DNA of 64,000 nt from Hysterangium stoloniferum (lineage: Eukaryota; Basidiomycota; Agaricomycetes; Hysterangiales; Hysterangiaceae). The stretch's first letter is position 1; each line of letters begins with the position of its first letter. Shown here in pieces: positions 24,038 through 36,083 of this stretch. Location of the stretch: contig WHVD01000129.1 in assembly GCA_015178975.1 (NCBI GenBank), forward strand, positions 1 through 64,000. Reading direction: 5' to 3'. A program made the translations under genes and the position numbers. A model generated the notes under the pieces. It saw only the letters and a list, made by a program, of their open reading frames with translations. It did no database searches and was not told the origin of the DNA.

Positions 24038-25496
24038 TTTTTTTTTTTTTTTTGTTATATTTGTATCCCGCTTCAAGCAACAATGGCTAACTGCGGCTAG
24101 GGGGTGGAAAGGCCCCCAGAGAAGCTATGCTACGGTGGTAAGAAGTTCCGAGTGAGCTTCGTGTCTACGATGGATTTTAGAGGGCTCGAGTCAGAGTGGG
24201 GACGGTGAAAGTCGGCGTACGGAGTCGGATGTAGCTAGAAGGAGAAAAGGAAAAAGAAGACCAAGAGAGGGATATGTACATCGGCCATGACGTTCAGGGA
24301 CGATCTGTTGTGGAGGGATTGTGGGAGAGGTGTGGGGCGAGCGGGGGAGTTGGCGTCGCAACGGAGCCAGGTGGCTCTAAGGAGGTTCGTAAGGGCGTGG
24401 TGCAAAGGCAGAGGTTTGGCAGATAAATTTTGCAACTGCTCTGAGCCCAGACTTTGTACCCAGCAGAAAGGCCAGGTCAAGACCGCGTGAGACCTTTCGT
24501 AGGGGCCCACGTCAGTCTTCGTAAAGGGGGCAACTCGTTAAGATGTGGTCGCGCGTTTGGAGGGGTGCATATCCACAGGGGCATGCAGTGGGCAGGTTGG
24601 GGAGGAAGCGGTTGTAGTATTCCCCAAAGAAGCCGTGCCCAAAGGTTGCTTGAATGAGGCGAGTGTGCTGTGCACGGGAACCAGTGAAACTTTTGTGGAT
24701 GGCAGCGAGTTTGAGCGAGGGTGGTTTGGTGAGGACGAGAGCGGAAGCATTAGTGTGTGGCTTGGCTGCCCACTCTTTGCCCCATTCTTTGACTGCGCGG
24801 ACTTTGGCCCTTTCCCGGGCCCAGGTCATGGTTGAGTGCAGTACTGACCTGGCTGTTGTGGCCCGTTTGGCTAGTGCGTCAGCGCGTTCATTTCCCTGTA
24901 TGCCCATATGTCCTGGGACCCAGGAAACTTCAACATTGGTGTAACGGCGGGAGGACAGCAGCGAATCAACATGCTTGCGAAAAAGCACGGAGCAGAGCTG
25001 GGCTGGATGTGGGGACACATCAGATATTGATGATATAGCAGCCTGATTGTCAACCATAAATGAGATGTGCGTAACAGTAGGGAGGTGGTCAAGGATGTTG
25101 GTGAGGCGGGCAGCAGCACCCGCAAGAGCAAGCATCTCAGTATCGAAGACACTGGCTCTGTGGCCAAGGCCCCACTGACCTGAGGCAACCTCCATGCCAA
25201 GGTGTACTGCCGAGAAACCACATCCCGTCCGTTTATGGCCCTCGGATCATTTTCTCGACCCATCTGTAAATATGACCAACTGGGTTGGATCTGACGAAAT
25301 GGCTCGAATGCGAGCCTTAATCTGGTTGATGAGCTTCCGGCGGTCTTCTTCAGCGGATTGCCTGGGTGGGAGGACTGAGCTTAATCGGGCGCCCCATGGG
25401 TGTTCCCTCTCCCAGGGAGGCGGGACATACGGCAATAGCCTTTCCGACTTGGGACTTGTGAAGGTCGCCAGACGGTAGATGACTGTTGAAGGTGGG
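24038..25496 (-). mobile_element. 5'-truncated LINE (non-LTR retrotransposon) with RNase H
   Basis: The insertion is flanked by a perfect 18-bp target duplication, CATCACGTGGCAGATTCT, at 24020-24037 and 25497-25514. A 16-base T run at 24038-24053 is the poly(A) tail on the minus strand. Only the 3' end is present: an RNase H domain and the Cys-rich C-terminal segment. A long target duplication, poly(A) tail and 5' truncation are the marks of target-primed reverse transcription. Confidence 0.93.
24512..25435 (-). pseudogene. LINE ORF2 remnant: RNase H and CCHC-like tail
   Basis: The RNase H acidic residues are visible in VIFTDGSRK, FDTEMLALAGAA, MVDNQAAISS and GIQGNERADALAKRA, with WVPGHMGI between. 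The C-terminal CPCGYAPLQTRDHILTSCPL follows, as in Tad/I-type LINEs of fungi. An in-frame TGA right after FTDGSRK (near 25245) separates the first catalytic Asp from the rest. The C-terminal end past SCPLYED is also out of frame. Reverse transcriptase is not present. Confidence 0.9.
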
Positions 25497-25886
25497 CATC
25501 ACGTGGCAGATTCTGCATGTGTCTTCAGTGCAGTGTATAGTCAGTTAGTTCAAGCCATGCGCATCAATCTTCAGGATATCGAACAACACAATTTGTGTAC
25601 ATTATTATCGCTGTAAGCGGCCTGTACTCACATGGCAACGTTGGCCTCATACGAGTTCGATTTGCAACACTACTTGGACTGATGCATACCCACTTGGACC
25701 ACACCCAACGCTTCAAAGGGTCACACGATACTATGAGCATCTATTCATCTCCGGAATCGCAGCATGGCTTGCAATCGCTACGTTTAATCTAGGTCCATGG
25801 GCAGCATTTCCCGCTACTTTGATATGGGGAAAAATGAAGTTAAAGGAAGAAAGAACACAATTGGCCCTCGCAGCCAAAATGGAATG

Positions 25887-26895
25887 AGGAATGTTAAGTA
25901 TTGATAACGCTACGGTATGAAGGCTGACGATATTTATAAATATATTGAATTAACTAACTGATTAGACCGTCCCAAATCAGACACTATCCAGAATAAAATT
26001 CCGAATGTCAGAAAGCTCCTACGAACTATTGATTTGTCTTAAGGAGCCAACGGAAACCAGCAATCTATTACCAGCACCATAAGGACTCGAGTACTAGTCA
26101 TCCCAACATCCCCATAACTTGAACCATCCCTGAAAAGCCACATCATGATGTGTCGTGTCTCGGACTTGAACCTGCATCGGACGTTCGTGCAGATTGAGGC
26201 AGCTGTCAGAAAATGATCGTCTCGTGAAATCGTTCGTCCCGCAATTCTAATTTTTATTAGATATGTGCAGACGGAACTTACATGGAACTCGTCGCTAGCT
26301 TGATTCCGGGAGGAAAAGGCCGAATTGTCAACTGGTTCGTAGGTGAGAGTCTGGAAGAGCAAGGCAAGGCGACGACTAAGGATTAGCTATGGGCTGAGTC
26401 CACCAAGGCCGTCTGTAGACGACTGGAATGAGTAGCTCTCATGCTCCGCTGGAGGGACAATGCTGTCCGACTCCATCACTCCCGGCCACACTGTCCAAAT
26501 AATATCTTACAGTATTGTGTAATGGAGCCTCTTATTCGGGCCAGTGTTAGGAGAGCGGACGAGTTTGAAAACTTCCGACAACTTGTGAAATTCTTTCACA
26601 ACTACCAAACTCTGTATTAGTATTTCCCACTACTAAGCAAAGCCATAAGTCGGTGGGATTGATCACAATGATAAGGAGGGCTTAGGGAGGGATTTTATAC
26701 AAGAATATATATATTATTACGAATATTTATGATCATCAAATCAGTTACAATGATGCTCCAATTTGGTGCCAGCCTAAATCCATCAAGGAGCCAGAACACT
26801 ATAAGTTTCAAACTTATTTTACCATGATTATTCAAAACCAAAGAGGAAAACATAAATCCCAAAAGAAAGAAAATGCTGTAAAATATACCATCACA
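25887..26895. other. Spacer between convergent genes of the left arm
   Basis: Non-coding 3' flanks of the membrane pseudogene and the GH18 gene. It aligns in reverse complement with about 41345-42315, for example the block around GGCTGACGATATTTATAAAT (25921-25940). No gene was seen. The right arm carries an extra ~85 bp here. Confidence 0.6.
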
Positions 26896-28352
26896 TTATA
26901 CCGGGAAAGACTGGGAGCGGACGGTGCTTATCCACTTGGCGTCGGCACTTGGGAACTAAACAAAATGGTCAGTCAGTGGTCGAACATAGAACTCCTGAAA
27001 AATGCATGGCTTACCTGCCAGGACATTGCACCTCCATTCCATCCCTTTGCTTTGGCTTCTTTCAAACAGCCAGCAAGGGTCGCTGGATCCATATATCCAT
27101 TATTTGCGTCAGCAGGCCCTCCTGGCTTCCCGATGACCAACTTATCAAGTGGCACGCCGTTTGCAGCCATTTGGAAAATCGACGTTTCTGCCCATGTACT
27201 CGATGACTTAGTGAGTAAGCCTGAGCATGAAGTATATTCGTTCTCTGCAAATGTAATTATGCATTAGCTTTGGAAAAGGTAGATAATGAGGTTTCACATA
27301 CGGTTATAAAACTATACCGAACGCAAGTTTACCGATGATAAGGCGACAACACAGACCGCTAGCAATTAAATCTACTAACCTGGATATTATACTATGAAAG
27401 CAGCTCTATTAGACTCCATCCATCCAACAAGCAAAGTGAACTAAGTAGACTCACCCAGTCGATCATGCTTCCGACTTCTTCGTGCACTTTCATGTATCCA
27501 CCACCTGCCCAGCCGCTGTTGGGAGCGAACCAGGGTGCAACGGCTAGTATATTTGAGTGATTGGCTGAGAAGACCTAAAAGATGATACTTACGAGCATGT
27601 GTAAGAATGTATTGCCCTTGAGGCAGGTGGCTGCGTAGCTGTTTTGTGAAGTCGATAATCCAGTTTTCGGCTCTGCCATCTCTAGCGTCAAAGGCACCAA
27701 AGTCCTATAAACACACGATTGATTTTTCTGTCAAATATGATAAAGTAGTTCGAAATTACCTCATAATCCACATCAATACCATCTAGATCGTAATCTTTGA
27801 CGAACTGGGCCATCTTGTTCGCAGTTGCGACCGCATCAGCACCAGAAGTGGTAGGAATATCAGTAGCACCAAATGCGCTAACGATGATCTTGATACCTGC
27901 CGCTGCGTACTGAGACTTGATGGTCTTTCGTTGGGTAGCTGACAACGAGGCCCACTCCTGGGCTTTGTCGAATACACCAGAAGTCAGAAGGAAGGCGAGC
28001 GCACTGAAATGATGCCCTCAGCAAAGTATAAAACAAAAATAAACGGCTCTGCGACGAACACGACGTTGAAGCCCTGTTTGAAAGGATGAACATCATCAAA
28101 AGCGGAATGTCAGAATAGAATGCTGTATACCTTCACTTGGGAAACAGGTGGAGGTCCAGCGACACCGTTGATGTATCTATCAGTGTATACGACAAAGTGC
28201 GGGGCGGATGGTACGGCTCGAGCTAGAAGTTCGTGTTGTGAAAAGTTTCGTCCAAAAATATTCGGACCAGGAGCAGGAATCGCCAGGACGCTGCTCAGGC
28301 CAGATACGCCTACGCATAGCGCAACTAGTTTAGTAAAGGAGAGTGATACCAT
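26896..28352 (-). CDS. GH18 chitinase, copy A (intact)
   Basis: Starts MVSLSFTKLVALCVGVSGLS, a secretion signal ending near VLAIPAP. Spliced exons give PHFVVYTDRYINGVAGPPPV, GFNVVALAFLLTSGVFDKAQ (phase-2 intron with GTTCGT donor), the GH18 active-site motif DLDGIDVDYE with the acid/base Glu, then DFTKQLRSHLPQGQYILTHA, VAPWFAP, GYMKVHEEVGSMIDW, tiny exons YNIQ and FYN, NGVPLDKLVIGKPGG, and a last exon ending STVRSQSFPV. About nine exons with short introns; no internal stop was found. The enzyme should hydrolyse chitin beta-1,4 bonds with substrate-assisted catalysis. It is secreted, without a chitin-binding module. Its promoter is shared with copies B and C. Confidence 0.88.
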
Positions 28353-29060
28353 GACTTCGCCTGGAATATTGGAAAGTAAATTTCTTCAGGAAACTCGTGG
28401 GATTTGTTACAGTCCTCTTAAATATTTATCCTATATCCTGCTTGAGCCCCCTAAAAAACCGCATTAACATTGACGTTTCTGGCGGGAGTGCGAAACTTTT
28501 CGGGGTGCTCTTCTTCTCCTTCTTCTTCTTTTCTTTGTTTCTTTCTTTTTCATGTTTCGCAGCTGGTTTAATTTCATGGTAACCGTGTTGTCAAGATAGA
28601 GAGACACCGAGAAGTTGAGACACGGTAGATGTGGGCACACAAGAGTTATCCCCGCCACGGCGCCATTTGTATGGATTGAATTCCCCCATGTGCACCGATC
28701 TGACCTAAATATTAAATATAGATAACTGAAAGAAGCATTAGGAAAATCAGAGATGTGCTTGGTAGAAGTGCAGACGGGGAGCCTGATCAGTGCCCTGATC
28801 GATAAAAAAAAACCACTCTGGCCTTGGGAGGCGTCTGCTGTTGAACATCGATTATGATATACCATAAGGTATTTCCCCTCCTGAGTGCGACCTCTCGTAG
28901 CCAACTGGATATGATGCTGGAGATCTGATTTTGGGGGCAGATGATCATGAGAATATCTCGATCAAGCATCACCGATTGCCAAGTTATGAAAATGCTTACA
29001 AATGGGATATCTCTTACTCGGGGCCTGATTATACCTTGATAGAATTTTTTAGAAAAATCG
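28353..29060 (-). promoter_or_regulatory. Promoter region of GH18 copy A, conserved among copies
   Basis: The upstream region aligns with those of copies B (40110-40597) and C (44700-45251). The best conserved block is the near-palindrome CTGATCAGTGCCCTGATCGA at 28783-28802. A purine/pyrimidine-rich run (TTCTTCTCCTTCTTCTTC) lies at about 28509-28530, and an AAATATTTATCC AT-rich element at 28420 is near the start codon. Function is inferred from conservation only. Confidence 0.5.
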
Positions 29061-30587
29061 AATCAATGAATGAAAAGGTGTTATCGAACCTTCGCCCATA
29101 AATTGATGGAAAACAGGTGCAAGAGCCGAAAGTACATATCCAATTACCCGGACAGCTCTCAAGCTTTCGTGTGTGAATACCGAAAAGTTACCTCCGGTTA
29201 CCCAAAACCCAATCTCAGGTTAGTTGTTGACCCGGCCGGTTGTTGTTGAAATAGACTCGTGCACCCAAGCTTAAGTTAAACGACACTAAACAACACGTCC
29301 CATCCCGTATCAAGCTTATATGACAGTACCCAGCCATACCGTACCTTAGAACACACGTATTACCATCTCAGCCGCACGTTAACTGAAGAGTATTTAACTA
29401 CGACAGTTACACACCCATACCTTAGTCGAATCACCCTTATGTGTCGACTGAGGTATGTTATTATCTTCCTGATTATAGTCACAATAGCTTAACAAGAACA
29501 TGTCATAGTATATTTGTTATAGTTGTGATGTCGCGCTATGGATGTATCTTGCAATTGTAAATTGGATTTATGTAAAATAGAGTTCGGTGCATAGATGTCA
29601 CCGTCTCACAGAGTATAAAATTGTGTTTAAAAAGGTATCGGCATGGTATTCACACGTTAGCATCTCGTAGACAGTAATGTTTGCTTATTTTCGGCTTCCG
29701 GTGATTGAAAATGAAACGGATGCATGATTTAAAGCCGTAAGCAGTCTCCATGTTGGATTATCAAGTATGGAATAGTCCGCAATGGCCGGGTACGGCTACA
29801 CGGTTATATGGCCATACGGCCATGCAAAGACCGCAAGCAATGAAGATCTTATACCCGTGTTTTATTATTATATGTTTGTGAGACATTTTTAGTGTGTTCT
29901 ATACACATTTCTCTTGGATTCTGCATAGCTTAAATACAAGTAACTCTAGTTAGTATCACCTCAGCTATTTGCCATACTGCGCGCAAATACTGAGTTATCG
30001 TTATTGTATCTAGTATCTAGCACAATGTCACGCTCCATCCAACATCAAGAGTATTATCAGATATACAGTACTTTTTGGGGGTACTATTTATTCAGAGCTC
30101 GGATCAAGTGTAAAGCTCTGATTGCCTTCCGGTGGAACGTATTGATGTCTTGCCGGTTCATTATTCGAAAGTAAGGTTAAAACCTCAAGATTTACTATTG
30201 ACAAACTAAACCCCTACAGATATAGTCTCTTCCACACAAACTGACACCGTTCTCATATCATAGTTATGTCCAGAGACGATCCCGTAGCTCTGATGGCCTC
30301 CCACTGAATGAAATGACAAGTATGCTATTCAATTGCACGAGCCTCGAGGTATGTTGTTAAGCCACCACACTTACACTCACCTACATAATTTTTTGTGTCT
30401 ACAGAAGCTCAAATTATGCTTCACATTGTGTCCCATGGAATACTCGCCGACAGCCGATCTCAATCCCCTTCTTGGAGATATATGCTGACCAAACCTCCAC
30501 ACATTTAAAGTCGCCTCTATCCATCTTTCGCCATCTTCTGCCTCCAATTTCTTTTCCGAGCATCCCAAAATCTCGACATTGGATATC

Positions 30588-30765
30588 ATGGAGAACACGG
30601 CTGCAGCACGATTTATTGAGGATGATACATATTTCCGGGATGTATGGACTCGGCCCACCTTTGATGTACCACCGGTACGTCACCTAATGTCATTAATATC
30701 AGGGTGCCAGACTATGTCTTTGTGGCTTTGTTCCCTGACCGAGTTCCAAAAGATGGGGAGACGAC
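30588..30765 (+). other. Possible exon or gene fragment, unrecognised
   Basis: ATG at 30588 opens MENTAAARFIEDDTYFRDVW followed by TRPTFDVPP and a good GTACGTCAC donor. After a CAG at about 30701 another frame reads VPDYVFVALFPDRVPKDGET to a stop. Both halves look protein-like, but the phases across the short gap do not fit, so it may be a broken gene. No family was recognised. Confidence 0.25.
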
Positions 30766-32889
30766 GCATTGGTCTTAAGCTGTGTTTCGATGTTTCATAC
30801 TTTTCCTATAAATTGAGTCGGCTGATGTGTTAAGACCAACTTGAACCTACTCACTTGAGCTGAGAGACTGAAGCTCAAACGAGCAGCTTTCGTGGCGTTA
30901 TCACCCACAATGATGGTGTGTCGTTGAAGTCTTCGTATATCAAAATATCAGGCGGCAGCTAGATAACAGGAGTCAAGTTGACTGAAAAATGGATGTTCTG
31001 TGTCATACCGAGCAGTCCTAGCATCAATGTGGAGGTTTAAGTTTCATCGCTCATCTTCAAGCCCGAAGGTTTGGCTGGGAGGTTATCGCAACACAGTTTC
31101 ATTGGATCCTTGAACCCAACGGCCCACAATCCCTCGTGTAAAAAAGCTGTTTAGTGTCAACTAAGTATTCGAGGCCCCCAATATTAGCTGGAGTGCGTTC
31201 GGCATCGCCCAAATGGACCGAAACATTCACGCCAAGTACAAAGTAATCGATTGTAATCCAAGGTAATAAAACGCACCAGCTGTTCGGCAACACCCACTTT
31301 ATAGAAAATGATCACTTTTGGGCAAGGTGTTCCGTGAAAAACCAAAAAAAAGTGTCCTCTTTAAATACTTAAATTGAACTCTTTAAGTCCTTTACAATAG
31401 GTCCACTTTAATCACTTACAAATCGATTATCTGGAGGTCCATTTTGTGTCTTCTTTCAAGTTTCGCAAAGCAGTGGGCGCTATCGATCTTCCCTGGGACG
31501 TTACCGTCTTAGTGAATCAGCTTTCGGAGATCGCATTTGGACAAAATGATCGAGCCTTGCTCAAAGTAAATAGGTTCCATTTTGATCGAAATTGAGTGGG
31601 CACCTTTAGTTATTTGCAGAACTACTTCGAACTATCATGGACCAATTCCGTGTACTGAACTACTATACCAGGCGTTTGATAAATAAATACTAGTGAATAG
31701 AGATATAGTTTCGCTCGTACTTATATACTAGGTGCCTCAAATAACTACTTCACAAATGGACTATACCCAATAATTTTTCTGAGGCTTAATCGTGTTTGGA
31801 CTATACCCGATAGTCTTTCTCTGAGGTCTAATATTGTCTCCCAGCCTCACGATTCTTTTTTTTCTAACACTTGCAGTCTGACAAACACCAGAGAGTTCAT
31901 TGCACCCAGAATTGATCCGTGATCGTTCATAGTGTTGTTCTGCAATCGTCACGAGGTGATGGATAAACCAATATGCCTGTCGATGGCAACACCAACATAA
32001 GTAAATTAAACAAAATGTCGAAATGAAACAAGAGAGTTTCCAAGATAAGAACGGATATAACCTCAGGAAGTCAACGGATGCTTTCGCTGTGTTTAGATGA
32101 TATCGTGTTGGTTGAAAAACATGAGTGTAAAATATATGAAGAGTCTTATCAGTTTGCCTCGTCGTAACCTGCCAAAATAGACACCATAAATTTCAAAACG
32201 TGCAGATAAGCCTAAATCCAATACAAGCAGACCGGTACGTGCCTCCGGCCCTAATCGTGGAACGCCGGAGTTTACTACATAAAAAGCGTTAACATGATAT
32301 ATGCGACATGTACGGTATGATTCGCCGCTGTACAGAGCCTCCAAATTCTCGGGATCGGACTGAAGTGTTCATAATCGGTGAGTCACTCCACTGGCTTCGG
32401 ATCTCTGACGCCGCTCCGCGATTCCATTATGGAGCCGTTGGATTGGTTTGTTTTGTACGTACACAAGAAACGAATTCTTTCATGTTCTGAGCGACGGTCA
32501 TTTGCAGCGGGGAAGGGGGCATTTTCCTGTCTCGGAGGAGGCAGAAAAGGACATTAAAAATGTCACTCGGGATAGCAGTTGTGCCACGCCTATCGCTGGT
32601 CAAGTGATGTCATATTCAAGTTCTTTTGACCTCGGCTGGATTTGGGGTTATCTGCCCCCTTTACGAGAAAGTGAACTGCTGGAAATCACTTACGGTAGTT
32701 TTGCTTCCGTCCTGCCCACAGCCTTTGGAAAGACTTGTACCAAAAAATAAAAGTCAAGTGGTTGTTACTAGTTGCAAATACTCTCTATTGTCCAAGTAAG
32801 GAATTCCGCAAAACAATGAGACTTAATGGGGGGAAATACCTCGGTCATAGCTGATGGCATAAATACGATGGTAGCCATTTGAAATATGT

Positions 32890-33420
32890 TTTTTATGGAA
32901 TTGGTGGAAATGGCGAATTCCGGTTCTGCGTTTCTGGCAGTGGTGCTGTGGGAGCATGATACCATTTTTGGCTGGGGTTATATTTGTAACCCTCGTGATT
33001 GCGGTTAATTACGTAATAGTGACTGATGTTAAGGTCGCACCCGAGTTGTGGGTGAGAACAATCTTCAATGCGACACCCGAATATATAGTATCGAAGCCAC
33101 CGCCACCGAAGAAAAGACGATAGGCAGGAACGTTGGAGCAACATAGAAGGAACATGTTGTGATTGTTTGGCTCAGTTGGTGTTATTCTTAGAGTGAACCG
33201 CCGAGGGACGGGAAGATGGAATGGCAGTAGGTATGACATCATAAGGCTCCACTCAATACAGCTGATAAGCGCGACAGTTGCAATGAATAGTGTCACTGTG
33301 ATGGATATAGGCGAGATAGCTCATGTGTTCGCCTTCGACGATGATGGTTGCTCTGGGGGTGGTGTCACATCGCCATCGTTCGTGACTGGACGTCCAAGTG
33401 CAGGATAATGAGGGCTGTCT
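32890..33420 (-). pseudogene. Possible decayed membrane-protein fragment
   Basis: A minus-strand frame contains VTLFIATVALISCIEW, a probable membrane helix, preceded by a Pro/Ser-rich stretch (DVTPPPEQPSSSKAN) in the same frame but separated by an in-frame TGA. The downstream part FGGGGFDTIYSGVALKIVLT is also protein-like and ends in a stop. I recognise no family and no start codon upstream. Confidence 0.2.
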
Positions 33421-34086
33421 GAAGTCACCAGCTGATCACGGCATTTTCAACTGAAATGCATCCGTGAAGACCCCGGCTACATAAAGTAAATATTGCCCCT
33501 ATCCGCAAGCGTGGTGCCACGAGGCGATTCCTTATCCGCTGTGATACGTTATTTGCAAACACATTGCCCAACGGAGATGGATTGTGGCAGAAAGCGGTTC
33601 CCTGGACTACGATGTATCGCGTATTATTATGGCATTGAGATCCTCATAAATGATCTTGCGCTGCTGGAATGAAAATGAATGACGATTCGTTTTCAGCGCA
33701 CCAGAGTTGGTATCGGTCCGTTAGACCGATCGTCAGCTATTAGAACTCCGAAAGCATCTCATCGGTCTCTTATTTTTTCCTTTGAAAAGAAACTCAAGTA
33801 GATAACGACTGTTTAATTATGTAATATTTATGTACATAATAAGTTTTTGCGACGTGTATTGTGGCTGGTCTGAATTAGAACTGTGGAGCAGGCGCCGGTG
33901 CCGTTGAGCTCCACCTTCACCTATAATGTTGGTTTGATCTGGCTTTTGTCTGTCTATTGCCTCGAGCATCGATCTCTCCCTGCTCGAATTTTCCCATCGT
34001 TTTGTCCCCTCCCACCCATATGCAGCTCGTCTGCGATACACGGCAACCTACATATTTGAAGTACTTTGAAACGCACTTTCCTTGAC

Positions 34087-35491
34087 ATGTACATGTCCCG
34101 AGAAGACATGCTCCCCATCAGACACGTCTGGTATCAGTCCCAAAACGAGGTTGTCATCGACCTTTTGATAAAGCGCATACGGGCAAAAGACCTCAAATCC
34201 TGCCTGCAGCCCCAGTCGGTACGTCTTGTGCGTTTAGCCCGAGAGCCAATCAACATGTGTGACGTCCTCCGTTGTTTGTTCCTTTATTCGACAGTTCTCC
34301 GTTGATTTTCGCACCCCTGATGGATCCCTGCGCACGTTTGGCTTTGAGAACCTCAAGCACGAGATACTGCCTCCCAAGTCGACCGTCGCCGTCTTGCCAA
34401 CGCGAATAGAGATTCGGTTGCGGAAGAAAGAACCCGGCATAAAGTGGACGAGTATTGAGGCCAAGGATGAGGAGGCAGAGGAGAAGGCAAAGGCTGCGCA
34501 GGAGGCCTACATTGAAGAGTTGAATGGTGTGTTTTCGTCGCGTTGTCTGTCGGGCTGCTGTTGTTGTTGACCACGTGCGTCTCGAATAGAGAGCGCATGC
34601 GAGGATCCGGTTTTAATTCAAATCATGAGCGATTTACACCTCGAGTTCCATCTAAGACCGGCAATGGGGCATTCTGGCCCAGGATACCAAGTCTTTGACT
34701 TTCCGGTCGCAGCGACGAACCTTGCGCTGCTAGGCAACATCGGCTTGACAACCCAGGCGGGACTTTTCGAATTTTTCCATCGGCAACTACTACGGTTTGA
34801 ACGCATATTCTTCGTCTTGGGCAATCATGAGGGGTACAACAGTTCATATGTGAGCATCCAACGATACATGTTTCTACGATCTGCTCTAATCGCGCCCTCG
34901 CAACAACAGGTCGCGGCACGGGAACGCATTCACGAATTTCTGCGATGGCTCTATGACCGCAGACAGAGCGGCGACAAACTCGGGGAATTCATATTCCTAG
35001 ACCGCACGCGATACGACGTATCGGATCGCGTCACGATTTTGGGCTGCACGTTGTGGTCATACGTCCCAACGTCCCACGCGGCGGAAATTATGCGTGCGGG
35101 GTTGAATGACTTTCGCCGTGTCGAGAACTGGAGCCCCGAGGACTATCGCGCCGCCCACCTCTCCGACGTCGAATGGCTCAACGACACATGTAGGCATTTG
35201 CGGGAAAACGAGCCGGATAGACAGGTCGTGATCTTCACGCACCATGGGCCGACTACGCGGGGGACGCTGAAGCCGGACGTCGAGAACACAGAACTGAGCT
35301 GTGCGTTTGTGACGGAGATGACTCTGCAGCCGTGTTGGGGGAAGCCGGTCAAGATGTGGGCTTATGGCCACACGCAGAAGTGCACGGACTTTCTCCGTGA
35401 CGGCGTGCGAGTGGTGAGCAATCAGAGGGGGAACGAAGGGTTTGAGGCGGCGAGGAGTGAGTTTCACCCGGGGAAGGTTGTCATAGCATAG
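34087..35491 (+). CDS. CS (p23/Sgt1-like) domain fused to metallophosphoesterase
   Basis: Three exons: 34087-34218, 34295-34526 and 34590-35491, with introns of 76 and 63 bp. Residues about 10-100 form a CS domain (IRHVWYQSQNEVVIDLLIKR, then RIEIRLRKKEPGIKW), the fold of p23 and Sgt1 that binds Hsp90. A charged helix (DEEAEEKAKAAQEAYIEELN) links it in frame to a calcineurin-like phosphoesterase: IQIMSDLHLEF (D-x-H), LALLGNIG where GDxG is expected, FVLGNHEGY, IFTHHGP and AYGHTQ where GHTH is expected. Two metal ligands are thus substituted (Asp to Asn, His to Gln), so catalysis may be lost. The fusion depends on the second splice; a separate ATG exists at 34625, so two genes remain possible. 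Confidence 0.75.
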
Positions 35492-36083
35492 TCGCAGTCG
35501 AGAGGTCGGGGTTTTTTATCATACCACAGCACATATCCCATGTATTTCATACCATCCCCTAATTTTGTTCAAGCCGTCTCGTTTTGACAAATGCCATTGA
35601 TCTGTCCTATTGTTTTCCCATCGATTGCCTGAACTGATTCCGCATGCGAATGACTCGGGATCTTCGGACAATAGTGTAAAAAAAAAAAAAAAAAATTATC
35701 ACTAGCATGTCATGAAGTCCGGAGTTTTTTATTTCTTTTTTTTAACATGTTATCGATCAGTTGCTACGATTACGTACGCTTGCCCTTAACCACACGTATC
35801 GTAACGGCTTGCCGTCGGGGTTTTAAAATATTGTCACACCCTTCTTGTCCACCAACCACCAAAATCCAATATTGCGTCAATTTATCCCTCTGCGTCCCTC
35901 CCCTGTGCAAGCGGAGGATTCATGCTTCGTTCTTTTCACATTTCTAACAAAGAAGATCGTTACCACACGTCTAGTAGAAACCCACCGTTACGAGTTGTGA
36001 GTATGCTGCGTATTCGAGATCCGTGTGAACCGAGAGCTGACGTGGAAGTATCCAGCCCTGAAATTGCTTAAATATTGCCCACC
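35492..36083. other. Intergenic, poly(A) run and eIF5 promoter
   Basis: An A tract of about 19 at 35678-35696 and T-rich runs follow the phosphoesterase gene. The eIF5 start context is CCCACCATGG, close to the optimal eukaryotic context. No gene was seen. Confidence 0.5.

Larger units (their letters stand above)
23728..25886 (+). pseudogene. Pseudogene of the polytopic membrane protein, split by LINE
   Basis: It is a plus-strand copy of the intact gene at 42316-43440. Recognisable pieces are EFGMSLIACLVVP (about 23730), GSQISQGNAESVLVAVLFGY (about 23910), and, beyond the insertion, the stretch from 25515 to the stop TGA at about 25884-25886. The 5' third (about 110-130 codons) is absent, there is a TAG at the Gly-Thr-TAG near 23821, further frame breaks occur, and a LINE sits at 24038-25496. 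It cannot make the protein. Confidence 0.85.
23725..29060. repeat. Left arm of inverted duplication
   Basis: This stretch matches 40110-43095 in reverse complement, with indels. It contains a membrane-protein pseudogene (plus), a shared spacer and an intact GH18 gene with its promoter (minus). The match starts at the GAGTTTGGAATGTCC block near 23728 and ends in the promoter-distal block around 29020-29060 (GGGATATCTCTTACTCGGGGCCTGA here). It is longer than the right arm because of a 1.46-kb LINE insertion and because the right arm lost GH18 exons. Confidence 0.85.
29061..34086. other. 5-kb stretch with only weak coding signals
   Basis: AT-rich sequence between the left arm and the CS/phosphoesterase gene. 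Two weak candidates are listed separately (30588-30765 plus; 32890-33420 minus). No repeats with terminal structure, tRNA genes or other known features were recognised. Confidence 0.5.

Noticed and set aside
27270-28100. Apparent stops inside the chitinase copy A
   Set aside because: All fall in introns once the small exons and the phase-2 GTTCGT donor are recognised; the spliced frame is open.
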